From: Meandrina meandrites
Taxonomy: Eukaryota; Cnidaria; Anthozoa; Scleractinia; Meandrinidae
DNA: 64,000 bases
NCBI GenBank assembly: GCA_963693305.1
Contig: OY855916.1
Span: forward strand, 4,161,001-4,225,000
Reading direction: 5' to 3'
Position numbers and translations under genes: made by a program. The stretch's first letter is position 1, and each line of letters starts with the position of its first letter. Under the pieces are notes generated by a model. It was not told where the DNA came from. It did no database searches and worked only from the letters and a program-made list of their open reading frames with translations. Below are positions 1 through 12,035 of the stretch, piece after piece.

Positions 1-377
1 CACTTCCTCTCGCAACGCGTTATTTCATTGGTTCTTAAAACAATAGATAACAGGTCATGACAATGCTCCCAGCCCAAAATGACAATAGAAGTAGTGTTTA
101 CAGAGGGCGAATGAAAATAAAGGTTCCAGATAGATAGTGTCTTTCTGAGAAATAGAGGGAATCAAGGCGAAGTTTTCGTTTCCAAAAAAAGTGTTTTAGG
201 AACAACGACCATTTTAGAAAGTGTTTTAGGGAAATCGTTCGCCATTCTGGTTTGCGAAATTTGCCTCGGTTGCAAGAGCGACTACTGCGTTTACATCAGG
301 GTATGTATGTGCTAATTAACTACGAAGTAGTTCATTAATCGATCTTAATTAACGAAGACACCTTGTTTCACTTTCAG

Positions 378-439
378 CCCAGCTTTACCAGGAGAGAAGA
401 CAGAAGAGTTATTCTTTAATTATTTGCAGCTGCTCAAAG
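378..439 (+). other. Exon-like cassette, copy 1
   Basis: A pyrimidine-rich tract and 'ctttcag' acceptor precede position 378, and an AAAG|GTGAGAG donor follows 439. The 62-bp block recurs at 3,268, 9,626, 12,036, 20,883, 21,371, 24,831 and 25,326 with both splice signals kept. In better copies it reads as a leucine-rich segment (P-N-F-T-R-R-V-E-E-L-L-L). A preceding block ending in a donor at about 300 ('acatcag|ggtatg') looks like its upstream exon. I do not recognise the gene; it may be a duplicated lncRNA or a dead coding family. Confidence 0.4.
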
Positions 440-1000
440 GTGAGAGAACAAACGACAACAAGCAGCATTTTTAGTAATTAGTCATATGCCTGCCGTAGTC
501 AGAGCTTGCAAATTTGTATGGAACACTTTGGTATCCTTAGAATGATGACAGGGAACTGGGGTTTTGGCGCAATACTGACTGCACAATTTATGCGATTGCG
601 CTAATAAATAAATTAAATAGTGAAGACGAATTTTGAATTTCTTCTCCGTGGTATAACGTTTAGCCAACAGAATTGAATTTCAACCTTTTTTGGTATTAGT
701 CATTTCCAGCCGTAGTCAGAGCTGCCAAATTTGCATGGAACACTTTGATATCCTTAGAATGATGACAAGGAACTGGGGTTTTGGCGTCAATACTTACTGC
801 AGAATTTCCAAAATCGCGCTGTAAATTTGCATCGATTTTTCTCACATTTTTTTTAATTTCTCAGTGGATTTGAAACACAAAAGTACATTAAAACGATGAA
901 AATGAGATTTCAAAAAACAATTTATGCCAGTGCGCTAAAACAATATTTATACAGTGAAGAGGATTTTCGATTTCTCGAATATTTAATTAGGTTCAAAATA

Positions 1001-1228
1001 CAGTCAACTCTCGCCTTGCGGACACCCCGCTACCACGGACACTTGCTATTACGGACAAAATTCAGATCACCGGCGAAAGCAAAAAGAGATTTGACTGGAA
1101 ATGACTCCCGCTGTTACGGACTCTCGCTATTACGGAATTACGGACACTTTTGGCGATCCCAAAAGAACAATTTTATTGTTTTGACTCTCGATAAAGCGGA
1201 CACCACGAAGTTCTTGTATGACATAATT
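1001..1228. mobile_element. Pogo/Tigger-like MITE end fragment
   Basis: Starts TA|CAGTCAACTCTCGCC and is followed by repeated 'ctattacgga' and 'gcggacacc' words. This is the look of the terminal inverted repeat of pogo/Tigger-type (TA-target) elements in many invertebrates. No matching right TIR is visible, so this is a solo end. Shorter copies lie at 3,895-3,951 and 10,159-10,216. Family assignment is from memory of such ends. Confidence 0.4.
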
Positions 1229-1714
1229 ACGTAAAATTGCAGTCTGTTGTTCGCTATTTGTCTGAAACACACTAAAAAGACTTCTGGAATATATATTTTT
1301 GGATCAATTTGTTCGGTAGTTGTACAACAGACTTTGCTTTTTCAGTTAGGAGAGATCAAACCCTCATCCTCCAAACCCAACGACTGCTTAGCACTTTCAC
1401 CACTGTTGATAAGCTCTATATTATATGTTTGCTAGGTCATGCTTATGAAGCAAATATCAAAGTGGAAGGCCAAACTTGGCCAGAAAAAGCGATGTTTTTG
1501 CTTTATCCAAACCCTCCAACAGCGACCGCCATTTTGTTTTGGCGCGCTTTCGCGACTTTCTTGCAAATCACTTTAATTTACACGTTTTGTACTCAATTCC
1601 AACTTTCTGCACTGTTTGGGATTCGTTGACGTGCTCTCAGCCAATGAGCTTGCTGAAATTTTTGCATGTAATCAGTATGTTATTAATTTTTAGTCAAGTT
1701 TCTCTGTAAACGAA

Positions 1715-2110
1715 CTCACGACACACAAAATCAACTCACGGCGAAATAAGAATAAAACTTACTGCAAAACAAACTCAACTTGCGGCTCAAAATGAACTTA
1801 CGCCATCACAAAAAAACTCACGGCAAAACTTAGCTCATGACAGAACAAACTAAAGTCACGACCGAACCAAACGAGCTCACGGCACAGCGGAATCAAGCAG
1901 AATAAACTGAACGGCAAAACAAAGTCAACTTCCGGCTAAGCAAAATGAACTTACGCCACAGCAAAGAAACTCACGCCGGGAAAATAAACTGAACTCACGG
2001 CAAAACAAACTCACCGAAAAAGAGACTGAACTCTCGACACTACAAAGAAACTAACAGCGGTAAAGCAAACTTAACTCGCGGCAAAAGGAATTCAACATAC
2101 GGAAAATGAA
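1715..2110. repeat. Degenerate minisatellite, 'aactcacggcaaaac' type
   Basis: About 400 bp of imperfect 15-25 bp repeats built on 'aactcacggcaaaaca' with variants such as 'cttacgccacaacaaag'. Related arrays sit in the same place in other units (7,250-7,612 and 23,160-23,600), so the array was present before the units were duplicated and is part of the unit. Confidence 0.8.
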
Positions 2111-3267
2111 AATCAACTGAAGTACAAGTACAACAAACAAGCTGAATGAAGACGAAATTAGCAGCAAATAATTTACTGGAAGATTCGGACAACAAAAATA
2201 TTTGTAGCGTGAAAACTTCTTAAGTTAATTTCCGTTATAAAATTAGGCTTAGCAATTCAGCCGTTGAAATTTGTTAACTTATATTTGGGCCTTGTTATTC
2301 ATTTTAGTGGATTTGATCGATTCAGATCTTAGCTTCGTTTCAACACAGTATATAGTCTTGGTGATGACCGCCGCGGATTTGTTCTTTTTTTTTTTTTGCA
2401 TTTAAATACCTTTTTTTTCTATTTTGCCGTTTACAATGGCATTGTGACACATACTATTTACAATAAAGCACTTACACTACTTACAGTACACTAATTAAGC
2501 CGTAAACAAGTAAACCCGAGAACTGAACTGCTAGCCAAGTTGACTTGCAGAAGGAATAATAACTTTCAACAAAAAGCGTAGCATTGCGCGATTCCCCACC
2601 AAGAAACGACGGCATTCTCCTCCCCCGTTGGGTTGCCTTGGGACTCCCCTCCCCCTCCCCCAGAGTTTGTACGGTCGTACGGTCGGGTGCTCGCTCGGAC
2701 GCTCGTACACTCACTTGACAACCACATTTTGTCGGCTTGATGGGTTGATGGGTACCCCGCGAGGTATTTGGAGAACACGAGGAAAGCTTGTAGATTTACA
2801 TGCTTTTCGAGTGTTCTCCCAACATCCCAAGGCCTTCCCTTGGAACTAATAGCGAAGCGCGCGAAGTCCAAAAATAGAAAGCAAATGATTATACCCCCCA
2901 CGAGGCTCAAACAACATCAGCGTGTTCTGCGAGAAACGAGTTACTTCATTGGTTCTTAAAACAATAGATAACAGGTCATGACAATGTTCCTAGCCCTAAG
3001 AATGAAAATAGAGGTTCCAGAGAGGTAGTGTCTTTCTGAGAAATAGAGGGAATCAAGGAGAAGTTTTCGTTTCCAAAAAAGTGTTTTAGGAACACCGGCT
3101 GTTTTAGAAAGTGTTTTAGGGAAATCGTTCGCCATTCTGGTTTGCGAAATTTGCCTCGGTTGCAAGAACGACTACTGCGTTTACATCAGGGCATGTATGT
3201 GCTAATTAACTACGAAGTAGTTCATTAATCGATCTTAATTAACGAAGACACCTTGTTTTACTTTCAG

Positions 3268-3331
3268 CCCAGCTTTACCAGGAGAGAAGACAGCGAAGAG
3301 TTATTCTTTAATTATTTGCTGCAGCTAGAAG
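3268..3331 (+). other. Exon-like cassette, copy 2
   Basis: Acceptor 'ttttactttcag' before 3,268 and donor AGAAG|GTGAGAG after 3,331. The upstream exon-like block (about 3,145-3,190, 'gcctcggttgcaagaacg') ends at a donor 'catcag|ggcatg' in which the second donor base context has drifted from the 'gtatgt' seen elsewhere. Confidence 0.4.
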
Positions 3332-3894
3332 GTGAGAGAACATAGGTCAACATACGACATTTTTCTGCTCCGTTGTATAACGATTAGCTAACACAATTGA
3401 ATTCACAACCTTTTTAGTAATTAGTTATATGCCTGCCGTAGTCAGAGCTGGTAAAATTTGTCTTGAACACTTTGATATTCTTAGAATGATGGTAGGGAAC
3501 TGGGGTTTTGGCACAATACTGACTGCACAATTTATGCGATTGCGCTAAAAAATTAAAGTTACATAGTGAAGAAGAATTTTGAATTTCTTCTCCGTTGTAT
3601 ACAGTTTAGCCAACAGAATTATTGTTTTCTTCCATTTTTCTTTTAATTTTTCAGTGGATTTGAAACACAAAAGTGCATTAAAACGATGAAAATGATTGCT
3701 TCAATTGGAAATTCACTGCGAAGATCACATATCACCTTCATATATATCCGCAGTCATATATGAATCATTTCATATACATAACATCAAAATGAGATTCAAA
3801 AAAAAATTATGCCAATGCGCTAAAACAATATTTATACAGTGAAGAGGATTTTCGAAATTTGCGATTTCTCGAATATTTAATTAGTTTCAAAATA

Positions 3895-3951
3895 CAGTCA
3901 ACTCTCGCCTTGCGGACACCCTGCTATCACGGACACTCGCTATTACGGACA
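3895..3951. mobile_element. Pogo/Tigger-like TIR fragment
   Basis: A 57-bp truncated copy of the CAGTCAACTCTCGCC end seen at 1,001. It stops where the sequence returns to the repeat's own 'gggaactggggttt' word. Confidence 0.35.
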
Positions 3952-4677
3952 ATAGATAGGGAACTGGGGTTTGGGGGCAATACTGACTGCAGAATCGACA
4001 AAATTGCGCAGTGAATTTGTAGCGATTTTTCTTCTTCTTTTTTTTAAATTTCTCAATGGACTTGAAACACAAAACTTAAAACGATTTATGCTAAAAAAGA
4101 TAAATTATATAGTGAAGAAGAATTTTGAATTTCTGCTCCGTTGTATAAATTTGGGCCAACAGAATTGAATTCACAACCTTTTTTTATTAGTCGTATGCCA
4201 GCCGTAGTCAGAGCTGCCAAATTTGCATGGAATACTTTGATATCCTGAATGATGGTAGGGAACTGGGATTTTGACGCAATACTTACTGCAGAATTTCCAA
4301 AATCGCGCTGTAAATTGGTATCGACTTTTCTTATTTTTCTAAAATTTCTCAGTGGACTTGAAAGAAAAATTTTGAAACTAGGGTGTTCTTGAATATTTAA
4401 TTAGTTTTAAAATGTCGTATATTTGCATTTGGAAAGAACTTAACACACACATTTATGACAGATGTCAGTTAAGGCAGCGGGTATTTATTTGTCTGATAGG
4501 TCCCTTTTTAAAACGCGTTTTTGAAAAGGGAAACATTAAGGTGCTACTTTGATCAATTTTCACCCCTTGCAATTTTAGTCGTATCATAAAATGCCGTTTT
4601 CCATTTTCAAATATCTGCATTACTTCAGGAGATCTTTAAGCTTTAAAAGTGCTTAAAATATGCAAATTAGGGGAAAC

Positions 4678-5974
4678 CAGAAGTCCATAACTAGAAGTCT
4701 ACATCTGGTATTGGGGCGCGTGCTATGTCTTTCGCGTGTAGGCTATTTTTAGAAACTGATGTCTCGCGAGAAAATGACGTAACCCACTATTTCGACACGA
4801 TTGGAGTTCTAAGTTGCGGCCGAATATTTTGGAAAGTGGCAGGTGAAATAAACCAAATCACATCAAAACACTTGACAGGCCATTCTCTTTAATTCTCACA
4901 TTTCGACAGAAGTAGTATCGTAGATAGTGATTTCAAACGTCTGTTCAGTGGCATTTGAAGGCGAGTGAAAAAGCAACCCGTCGCCGCACTCGCCGGGTTT
5001 CCGTAGACAAACTCACAAAACAAACAGGTCACTTTTTATAATTAACGAGAGAATTAATGAACAGAAGTTCCCCAAACTTTTAGTAGTTAAGTGTGTCTTT
5101 ATTTTGTACAGCATATCCTCGTGTTAAAATACTGAACAACATACACAACACAATAGCTGCACACTGCGAAGTGCTCGAGAAGCACAACTTGAATTAAACT
5201 TTTGACGGATGTGAATGAAATCATCATTGTTCGATGAATTAAACTCGTATTTCTATTCATATTAAAACAAGTACATTACCTTAGTCAGTCTTTTGTTTTC
5301 ATGCCGTCCTTTATATAATTCCAAAAACATGCGAAACTCGCCAAACTTGTCGTTTTCTCTGAATGTTGTTCTCAAACGAATCAAACTTCATTCTGTTCAT
5401 TCCGCGCTCGATGTTGAGCGCTTCAGGGACCACGGTTTTGTTTTTCAAAATAGCAACGAACCTGTGCCAAAATGCACTTGCTCTCTTAATGCCTGTCTTC
5501 ATCTTGAGAGTACCATTAATCTTAAGTGTCTTCGCATTTTGAATTTGACTCGGAATTAGTCTATCTTGCCCGCTGCCATTTCGTATTCTGACTCCAAAAC
5601 ACTGAGGTCCTCTCGCTTATTTGGATGCTCCGAATTTTTACAACTTCGATGCTATCGTCATCGATGAAAGATGGCCTGATGATTCTTGTCCGGACGATTT
5701 AATCCTCACAAAACGGACATTACGATGGCCAACAAACAGAAATTTCGTAATGCCGTTCGCTCGAGTTCACTCGTCCTCTGCAGTTCTGCTTTTCTTCAAA
5801 AATTTGTTCAACCAATCAAAGGCGCGAATTAAAAAATACTTCAATGTGATTGGCTACTTGTTCGCGGCAAAGCTGTTCTAAAAATAGCCTACACGCGAGG
5901 AACGCGAGGTACACGCGAAAGACATATCTCAAAGCCTATTACCAGAGATGTAGACTTCTAGTTATGGACTTCTG
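4678..5974. mobile_element. DNA transposon with CAGAAGTCC TIRs
   Basis: Left end CAGAAGTCCATAACTAGAAG and right end CTTCTAGTTATGGACTTCTG are inverted copies. The similarity continues inward to the shared 'aaaatagcctacacgcg' words, so each TIR is about 80-90 bp. GGGAAAC flanks both sides (4,671-4,677 and 5,975-5,981), a 7-bp (perhaps decayed 8-bp) target duplication. That size would fit a hAT- or P-like insertion, but the superfamily is not settled. Inside, a minus-strand frame ending at 5,311 (rich in Lys/Arg, ending near VWRVSHVF) extends further upstream in the second copy and could be a transposase remnant; I do not recognise it. A second copy, truncated on its right, is at 10,981-11,898. 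Confidence 0.7.
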
Positions 5975-7249
5975 GGGAAACCCAATTTTAATCGCGCGTT
6001 CGTTTGGGATCAATCCGGAATAAGAATAATTGGAATAATGCAAGTTAGCGTTCGTTTGGCTGCTCTTCCTATTCCGGAATACTTAGATTTCCATTCCGGC
6101 TATTCTGCCCCCAGGAACAGAATAGCCGGAAAATATTCCAGAATATATTCTTATTCCAGAATATTCCCAAACGAACGCACCCTAAGTCATGTGCAAGAAT
6201 AGAGTTATCTTGGGCAATTTGCTGCAGAAAGCAATGAAACTTGGCAGACTAATAGTTCTACAGGTGGCACACTTATAGCTAAAAATAAAATTATATTACC
6301 ATGGCAACCAACTTTTTCCTGTCCCCCCACCAATCTGTTTTCAATATTTTAGTAATTTTCAGCTCGGAAAAATGAAACCAAGCCAAGACATCTGCCAAAC
6401 CCATTTATATGTTTGCTTAGGAGGCAAATATCAAAATGGCCAGAAAAGCTTTTAGCATCGAATCGTCTGAAACGCAGTATGTTGCCATGGTAACAAAATT
6501 GTTCAGCTCGTGTTGTGGAACACAACAAGAAGAGTATTTCTGCAAAGAATCAAACTTTTCTGGTACAGCTTGGCTAAGGTATCTTTTCCTTCATTTTTGC
6601 TCAAAATTAAACTAATTTGCATATTTAATTTGCATATTTTTCCTTACAAAGGATTTCTTAGAATTGGTCTGATAGAAGAATCCTAAAATAGTGTAAAGTC
6701 ATAAAAATTGTGGCGATCAATAAAGTTTTGTCGTGATAAGAAATTTTCTGAAACCTTTTTTAATAAACTACGCGATTATTTTTTTTACCCTATAACCTGA
6801 CTTAGGACGGGTTCTTGCTCCGGCTCGGCTTAGCACACTTACAGTCACAATAAAATTATGTTACCATGACAACTAACTTTTTTCCACCCCACAAATCTGT
6901 TTTCAATATTTTAGTAATTTTCAGCAAGGAAAAAAATGAAACCAAATCAAACCATACACCGAACCCATTTATATGTTTGCTAGATCATGCTTATGAAGCA
7001 AATATCAAAGTGGAAGGCCAAACTTGGCCAGAAAAAGCGATGTTTTTGCTTTATCCAAACCCTCCAACAGCGACCGCCATTTTGTTTTTGCGCGCTTTCG
7101 CGACTTTCCTGTAAATCCACTTTTTGTACTCAATTCCAACTTTCTGCACTGTTTGGGATTCGTTGACGTGCTCTCAGCCAATGAGCTTGCTGAAATTTGT
7201 GCATTTAATCAGTATGTTATTAATTTTTAGTCAAGTCTCTCTGTAAACG

Positions 7250-7612
7250 AACCCACGACACACAAAATCAACTCACGGCGAAATAAGAATAAAACTTACG
7301 GCAAAACAAACTCAACTTGCGGCTCAAAATGAACTTACACCGCCACAAAGAAACTCACGGCAAAACTTAACTGATGACAGAACAAACTAAAGTCACGACA
7401 GAACCAAACGAGCTCACGGCACAACGAGAATCCAGCAAAATAAACTGAACGGCAAAACAAAGTCAACTTCCGGCTAAGCAAAATGAACTTACGCCACAAC
7501 AAAGAAACTCATGGCAAAACAAACTCACCGAAAAAGAGACTAAACTCTCGACACTACAAAGAAACTAACGGCGGTAAAACAAACTTAACTCACGGCAAAA
7601 GAAATTCAACAT
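7250..7612. repeat. Degenerate minisatellite in repeat copy 2
   Basis: Same 'aactcacggcaaaac' family as 1,715-2,110, with several blocks in the same order and scattered substitutions and indels. Confidence 0.8.
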
Positions 7613-7997
7613 CAGTACGGAAAATGAAAATCAACCCAAGTACAAATACAACAAAGGAGTGAATGAGGAGGAAATTAGCAGCAAAGAATTTACTGGAAGA
7701 TTCGAACAACAAAAGTGTTTGTACCGTGAAAACTTCTTATAATAAGTCAATTGCCGTTATAGAATTAGGCTTAGCAATTCAGCCGTGGAAATTTGTTAAC
7801 TTATATTTGGGCCTTGTTATTCATTTTAGTGGATTTGATCGATTCAGATCTTAGCTTAGTTTCAACACAGTATATAGTCTTGGTGGTGACCGACGTGGAT
7901 TTTTTTTTTTTGCATTTAAATACCTTTTTTTATTGTGCTGTTTACAATGTGACACATTATTTACAATAAAGCACTTACACTACTTACAGTAGTGTAA

Positions 7998-8414
7998 GTA
8001 CAGTACAGTACAGTGCGGTGCGGTGCGGTGCGGTGCGGTGCGGTGCGGTGCGGTGCGGTGCGGTGCGGTGCGGTGCGGTGCGGTGCGGTGCGGTGCGGTG
8101 CAGTACAGTACAGTACAGTAAAGTGCAGTACAGTACAGTACAGTAAAGTGCAGTACAGTACAGTACAGTGCGGTGCAGTGCAGTGCAGTGCAGTGCAGTG
8201 CAGTGCAGTGCAGTGCAGTGCAGTGCAGTGCAGTGCAGTACAGTGCAGTGCAGTGCAGTGCAGTGCAGTACAGTACAGTACAGTACAGTGCAGTGAGGTA
8301 CAGTACAGTACAGTAAAGTGCAGTACAGTACAGTGCAGTCCAGTGCAGTGCAGTGCAGTACAGTGCAGTCCAGTGCAGTGCAGTGCAGTGCAGTGCAGTA
8401 CAGTACAGTACGGT
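7998..8414. repeat. Pentanucleotide tract (GTGCG/GTGCA/GTACA)n
   Basis: About 415 bp of near-perfect 5-bp repeats in blocks of three variants: gtgcg (8,011-8,100), gtgca and gtaca in alternating runs, with a few gtaaa and gtcca variants. It is seeded next to 'cttacagtagtgtaagta'. It interrupts the join between repeat copies 2 and 3; copy 1/2 has only 'ttacagtaca' there. The long open frame through it (MRCGAVRCGAV...) exists only because 5-bp repeats without a stop stay open in every frame. Confidence 0.95.
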
Positions 8415-9625
8415 TAGTACCGCCGCGGATTAAGCCGTAAACAAGTAAACCCGAGAACTGAACTGCTAGCTAAGTTGACTTGCAAAAGGAATGATAACTT
8501 TCAACAAAAAGCGCAGCAACCCGCGATTTCCCGCCAAGAAACGACGGCATTTTCCTCCCCTGTCGGGTTGCCTTGGGACACCCCTCCCCCTCCCCCAGAG
8601 TTTGTACGGTCGGACTGACGGATGCTCGCTCGGGCGCTCGCTCGGGCGCTCGCTTGGACGCTCGAACACTCACTTGACAACCACATTTTGTCGGCTTGAT
8701 GGGTTTAAACATTAGACCACACTTTCTAGGGGTTTACCGGCACAATAAACCCCCGCGGGGTATTTGGAGAACACGAGGAAAGCTTGTAGATTTACAAGCT
8801 TTTCGAGTGTTCTCCCATCATCCCAAGGCCTTCCCTTGGAACTAATAGCGAAACGCGCGATGTCTCAAAATAGAATGCAAATGATTATACCCCCCACGAG
8901 GCTCAGACAACATCAGCGTGTTCTGCGAGAAATAGCGACCTCACTTCCTCTCGGAACGAGTTACTTCATTGGTTCTTAAAACAATAGATAACAGGTCATG
9001 ACAATGCTCCCAGCCCAAAATGACAATAGAAGTAGTGTTTACAGAGGGCGAATGAAAATAGAGGTTCCAGACAGGTAGTGTCTTTCTGAGAAATAGAGGG
9101 AATCAAGGCGAAGTTTTCGTTTCCAAAAAAAGTGTTTTAGGAACACCGGCTGTTTTAGAAAGTGTTTTAGGGAAAACGTTTGCCATTCTGGTTTGTTCGT
9201 CTGAGTCTTGTCTGAGTCATTACGTCACTCGCGCGATTCGCTATTGTTGCGAGGGGAAACGAGGCCATTTTATTGGATGACCCACGCTTTTATTGACTTT
9301 CTGGTATTCTAGAGATATTACTGCCACTCTTTCGATACCACTGAAAAAGAAGAAAACCGCCGAGTGTGGGGACGAGACTGAGATTACTTGGCTTTCAAAA
9401 CAACAACTACGCTTTTTATACGAAATTTTTGTTAAGTTTTTCGCGATTTTCTCAGTAAAACACGCCGTGACGGCACGTCTTGATCCGCCCACACACCCGA
9501 AGCGAAATTTGCCTCGGTTGCAAGAACGACTACTGCGTTTACATCAGGGTATGTATGTGTTGATGAACAACGAAGTAGTTCATTAATCGATCTTAATTAA
9601 CGAAGACACCTTGTTTCACTTTCAG

Positions 9626-9695
9626 CCCAGCTTTAGCTTTACCAGGAGAGAAGACAGCGAAGAGTTATTCTTTAATTATTTGCTGCTGCTAGAAG
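9626..9695 (+). other. Exon-like cassette, copy 3a
   Basis: Acceptor 'tttcactttcag' and donor AGAAG|GTGAGAG. There is a small internal duplication ('ctttagctttacc') relative to copy 2. The upstream exon-like block ends at about 9,548 (acatcag|ggtatgtatg). A decayed CRE-like word (gtgacggcac, about 9,467) lies upstream of that block, where copy 4 has a perfect one. Confidence 0.4.
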
Positions 9696-10158
9696 GTGAG
9701 AGAACAAACGACAATTTTTTTTCTCCGTTGTATAAAGTTGGGCCAACAGAATTGAATTCACAACCTTTTTAGTAATTAGTCATATGCCTTCCGTAGTCAG
9801 AGCTGGTAAAATTTGTATTGAACACTTTGATATTCTTAGAATGATGGTTGGGAACTGGGGTTTTTGGCACAATACTGACTGCACAATTTATGCGATTGCG
9901 CTAAAAAATTAAAGTTACATGGTGAAGAAGAATTTTGAATTTCTTCTCCGTTGTATACAGTTTAGCCAACAGAATTAGTTTTTTCTTACATTTTTCTTTT
10001 AATTTATCAGTGGATTTGAAACACAAAACTGCATTAAAACGATGAAAATGGGATTTCAAAAAAAAAAAACTTATGCCAACGCGCTAAAACAATGTTTATA
10101 TAGTGAAGAACATTTCCGAAATTTTCGATTTCTCGAATATTTAATTAGTTTCAAAATA

Positions 10159-10216
10159 CAGTCAACTCTCGCCTTGCGGACACCCCGCTATCACGGACAC
10201 TTGCTATTACGGACAA
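10159..10216. mobile_element. Pogo/Tigger-like TIR fragment
   Basis: Truncated copy of the CAGTCAACTCTCGCC end, with the same right breakpoint as 3,895-3,951. The truncation therefore predates the duplication of these units. Confidence 0.35.
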
Positions 10217-10980
10217 TAGATAGGGAACTGGGGTTTGGGGGCAATACTGACTGCAGAATCGACAAAATTGCGCAGTGAATTTGTAGCGATTTTTCTTCTT
10301 CTTTTTTTAAATTTCTCAATGGACTTGAAACACAAAACTTAAAACGATAAAAATGAAATATCTTAAAACGATTTATGCTATTGCGCTAAAACAGATAAAT
10401 TATATAGTGAAGGAGAATTTTGAATTTCTGCTCCGTTGTATAAAGTTGGGCCAACAGAATTGAATTCACAACCTATTTAGTAATTAGTCATATGCCTGCC
10501 GTAGTCAGAGCTGGTAAAATTTGCATGGCGGAACACTTTGATATCCTTAGAATGATGACAGGGAACTGGGGTTTTGGCGCAATACTTACTGCAGAATTTC
10601 CAAAATCGCGCTGTAAATTGGTATCGACTTTTCTTATTTTTCTAAGATTTCTCAGTGGACTTTAAAGAAAAATTTTGAAATTAGTGTGTTCTTGAATATT
10701 TAATTAGTTTTAAAATGTCGTATATTTGCATTTGGAAAGAACTTAACACACACATTTATGACAGATGTCAGTTAAGGCAGCGGGTATTTATTTGTCTGAT
10801 AGGTCCCTTTTTAAAACGCGTTTTTGAAAAGGGAAACATTAAGGTGCTACTTTGATCAATTTTCACCCCTTGCAATTTTAGTCGTATCATAAAATGCCGT
10901 TTTCCATTTTCAAATATCTGCATTACTTCAGGAGATCTTTAAGCTTTAAAAGTGCTTAAAATATGCAAATTAGGGGAAAC

Positions 10981-11898
10981 CAGAAGTCCATAACTAGAAG
11001 TCTACATCTGGTATTGGGGCGCGTGCTATGTCTTTCGCGTGTAGGCTATTTTTAGAAACTGATGTCTCGCGAGAAAATGACGTAACCCACTATTTCGACA
11101 CGATTGGAGTTCTAAGTTGCGGCCGAATATTTTGGAAAGTGGCAGGTGAAATAAACCAAATCACATCAAAACACTTGACAGGCCATTCTCTTTAATTCTC
11201 ACATTTCGACAGAAGTAGTATCGTAGATAGTGATTTCAAACGTCTGTTCAGTGGCATTTGAAGGCGAGTGAAAAAGCAACCCGTCGCCGCACTCGCCGGG
11301 TTTCCGTAGACAAACTCACAAAACAAACAGGTCACTTTTTATAATTAACGAGAGAATTAATGAACAGAAGTTCCCCAAACTTTTAGTAGTTAAGTGTGTC
11401 TTTATTTTGTACAGCATATCCTCGTGTTAAAATACTGAACAACATACACAACACAATAGCTGCACACTGCGAAGTGCTCGAGAAGCACAACTTGAATTAA
11501 ACTTTTGACGGATGTGAATGAAATCATCATTGTTCGATGAATTAAACTCGTATTTCTATTCATATTAAAACAAGTACATTACCTTAGTCAGTCTTTTGTT
11601 TTCATGCCGTCCTTTATATAATTCCAAAAACATGCGAAACTCGCCAAACTTGTCGTTTTCTCTGAATGTTGTTCTCAAACGAATCAAACTTCATTCTGTT
11701 CATTCCGCGCTCGATGTTGAGCGCTTCAGGGACCACGGTTTTGTTTTTCAAAATAGCAACGAACCTGTGCCAAAATGCACTTGCTCTCTTAATGCCTGTC
11801 TTCATCTTGAGAGTACCATTAATCTTAAGTGTCTTCGCATTTTGAATTTGACTCGGAATTAGTCTATCTTGCCCGCTGCCATTTCGTATTCTGACTCC
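10981..11898. mobile_element. Second copy of the CAGAAGTCC transposon, right end lost
   Basis: Left TIR and the GGGAAAC flank (10,974-10,980) match 4,678 exactly, and the sequence looks identical to 4,678-5,595. At 11,898 it breaks, after the 'ttctgactcc' that ends the match at 5,595, and a LINE/SINE tail follows. The right TIR is missing, so this copy cannot be a complete element. Confidence 0.75.
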
Positions 11899-11992
11899 AT
11901 TTTTTACTTTACGGGAAAGCGCCATGAGCCATGGATATGGCGCTATACAAATCTAGTATTATTATTATATTATTATTATTATTATTAATTAG
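11899..11992 (+). mobile_element. LINE/SINE 3' tail with (ATT)n
   Basis: Contains 'aaagcgcc' and 'ggcgctatacaaat' followed by an ATT microsatellite (11,955-11,990). This is the common 3' end of invertebrate LINE/SINE copies. Only the tail is present, so it is a 5'-truncated insertion, and it coincides with the deletion of the right half of the neighbouring transposon. Confidence 0.55.
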
Positions 11993-12035
11993 TTTGGAAA
12001 TCTATTGTAACGTAGACACCATGTTTCACTTTCAG

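Larger units (their letters stand above)
1..2499. repeat. Complex repeat unit, copy 1 (5' end outside window)
   Basis: First of at least five diverged copies of one long repeat in this window. Its start matches 2,936-3,000 and 8,942-9,000 (same words around the ggttcttaaaacaatagata segment). In order it holds an exon-like cassette (378-439), decayed spacer with a repeated 'gaactggggttttggcgc' word, a pogo-like TIR fragment, a minisatellite and a tail ending just before 'gccgtaaacaag', where copy 2 begins. No protein gene is convincing: frames at 896-1,234 and 1,309-1,629 run through repeat sequence and are not kept open in the other copies. Confidence 0.75.
2500..8430. repeat. Complex repeat unit, copy 2
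   Basis: About 5.9 kb from the 'gccgtaaacaagtaaac' boundary to the next one at 8,431. The head (2,600-2,830) is GC-rich, with a run of CTCGCTCGGACG-like words and two hairpins, one being the 'gagaacacgaggaaagcttg' palindrome at 2,771-2,818. Then follow an exon-like cassette (3,268), the pogo-like end, a DNA transposon (4,678-5,974), diverged spacer, a minisatellite and a pentanucleotide tract. The minus-strand frames over the head recur in copies 3-5 but with different frameshifts, so I do not call them genes. Confidence 0.75.

Noticed and set aside
2481..2910. Minus-strand frames over the GC-rich head (also 8,466-8,712, 20,024-20,233, 23,895-24,202)
   Set aside because: Recurring starts such as 'KPIKPTKCGCQVS' come from shared repeat DNA. 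Lengths and frames differ between copies, and the middle is a simple (CGAGCGTC)-like repeat.
5293..5559. 88-codon plus-strand frame present identically twice (also 11,596-11,862)
   Set aside because: Identity comes from the recent copy of the whole 1.2-kb block, not from selection on a protein; no domain is seen.
8013..8417. 134-codon frame of repeated Met/Arg-Cys-Gly-Ala-Val type
   Set aside because: It is only the pentanucleotide tract read in one frame; any frame of such a repeat without a stop stays open.
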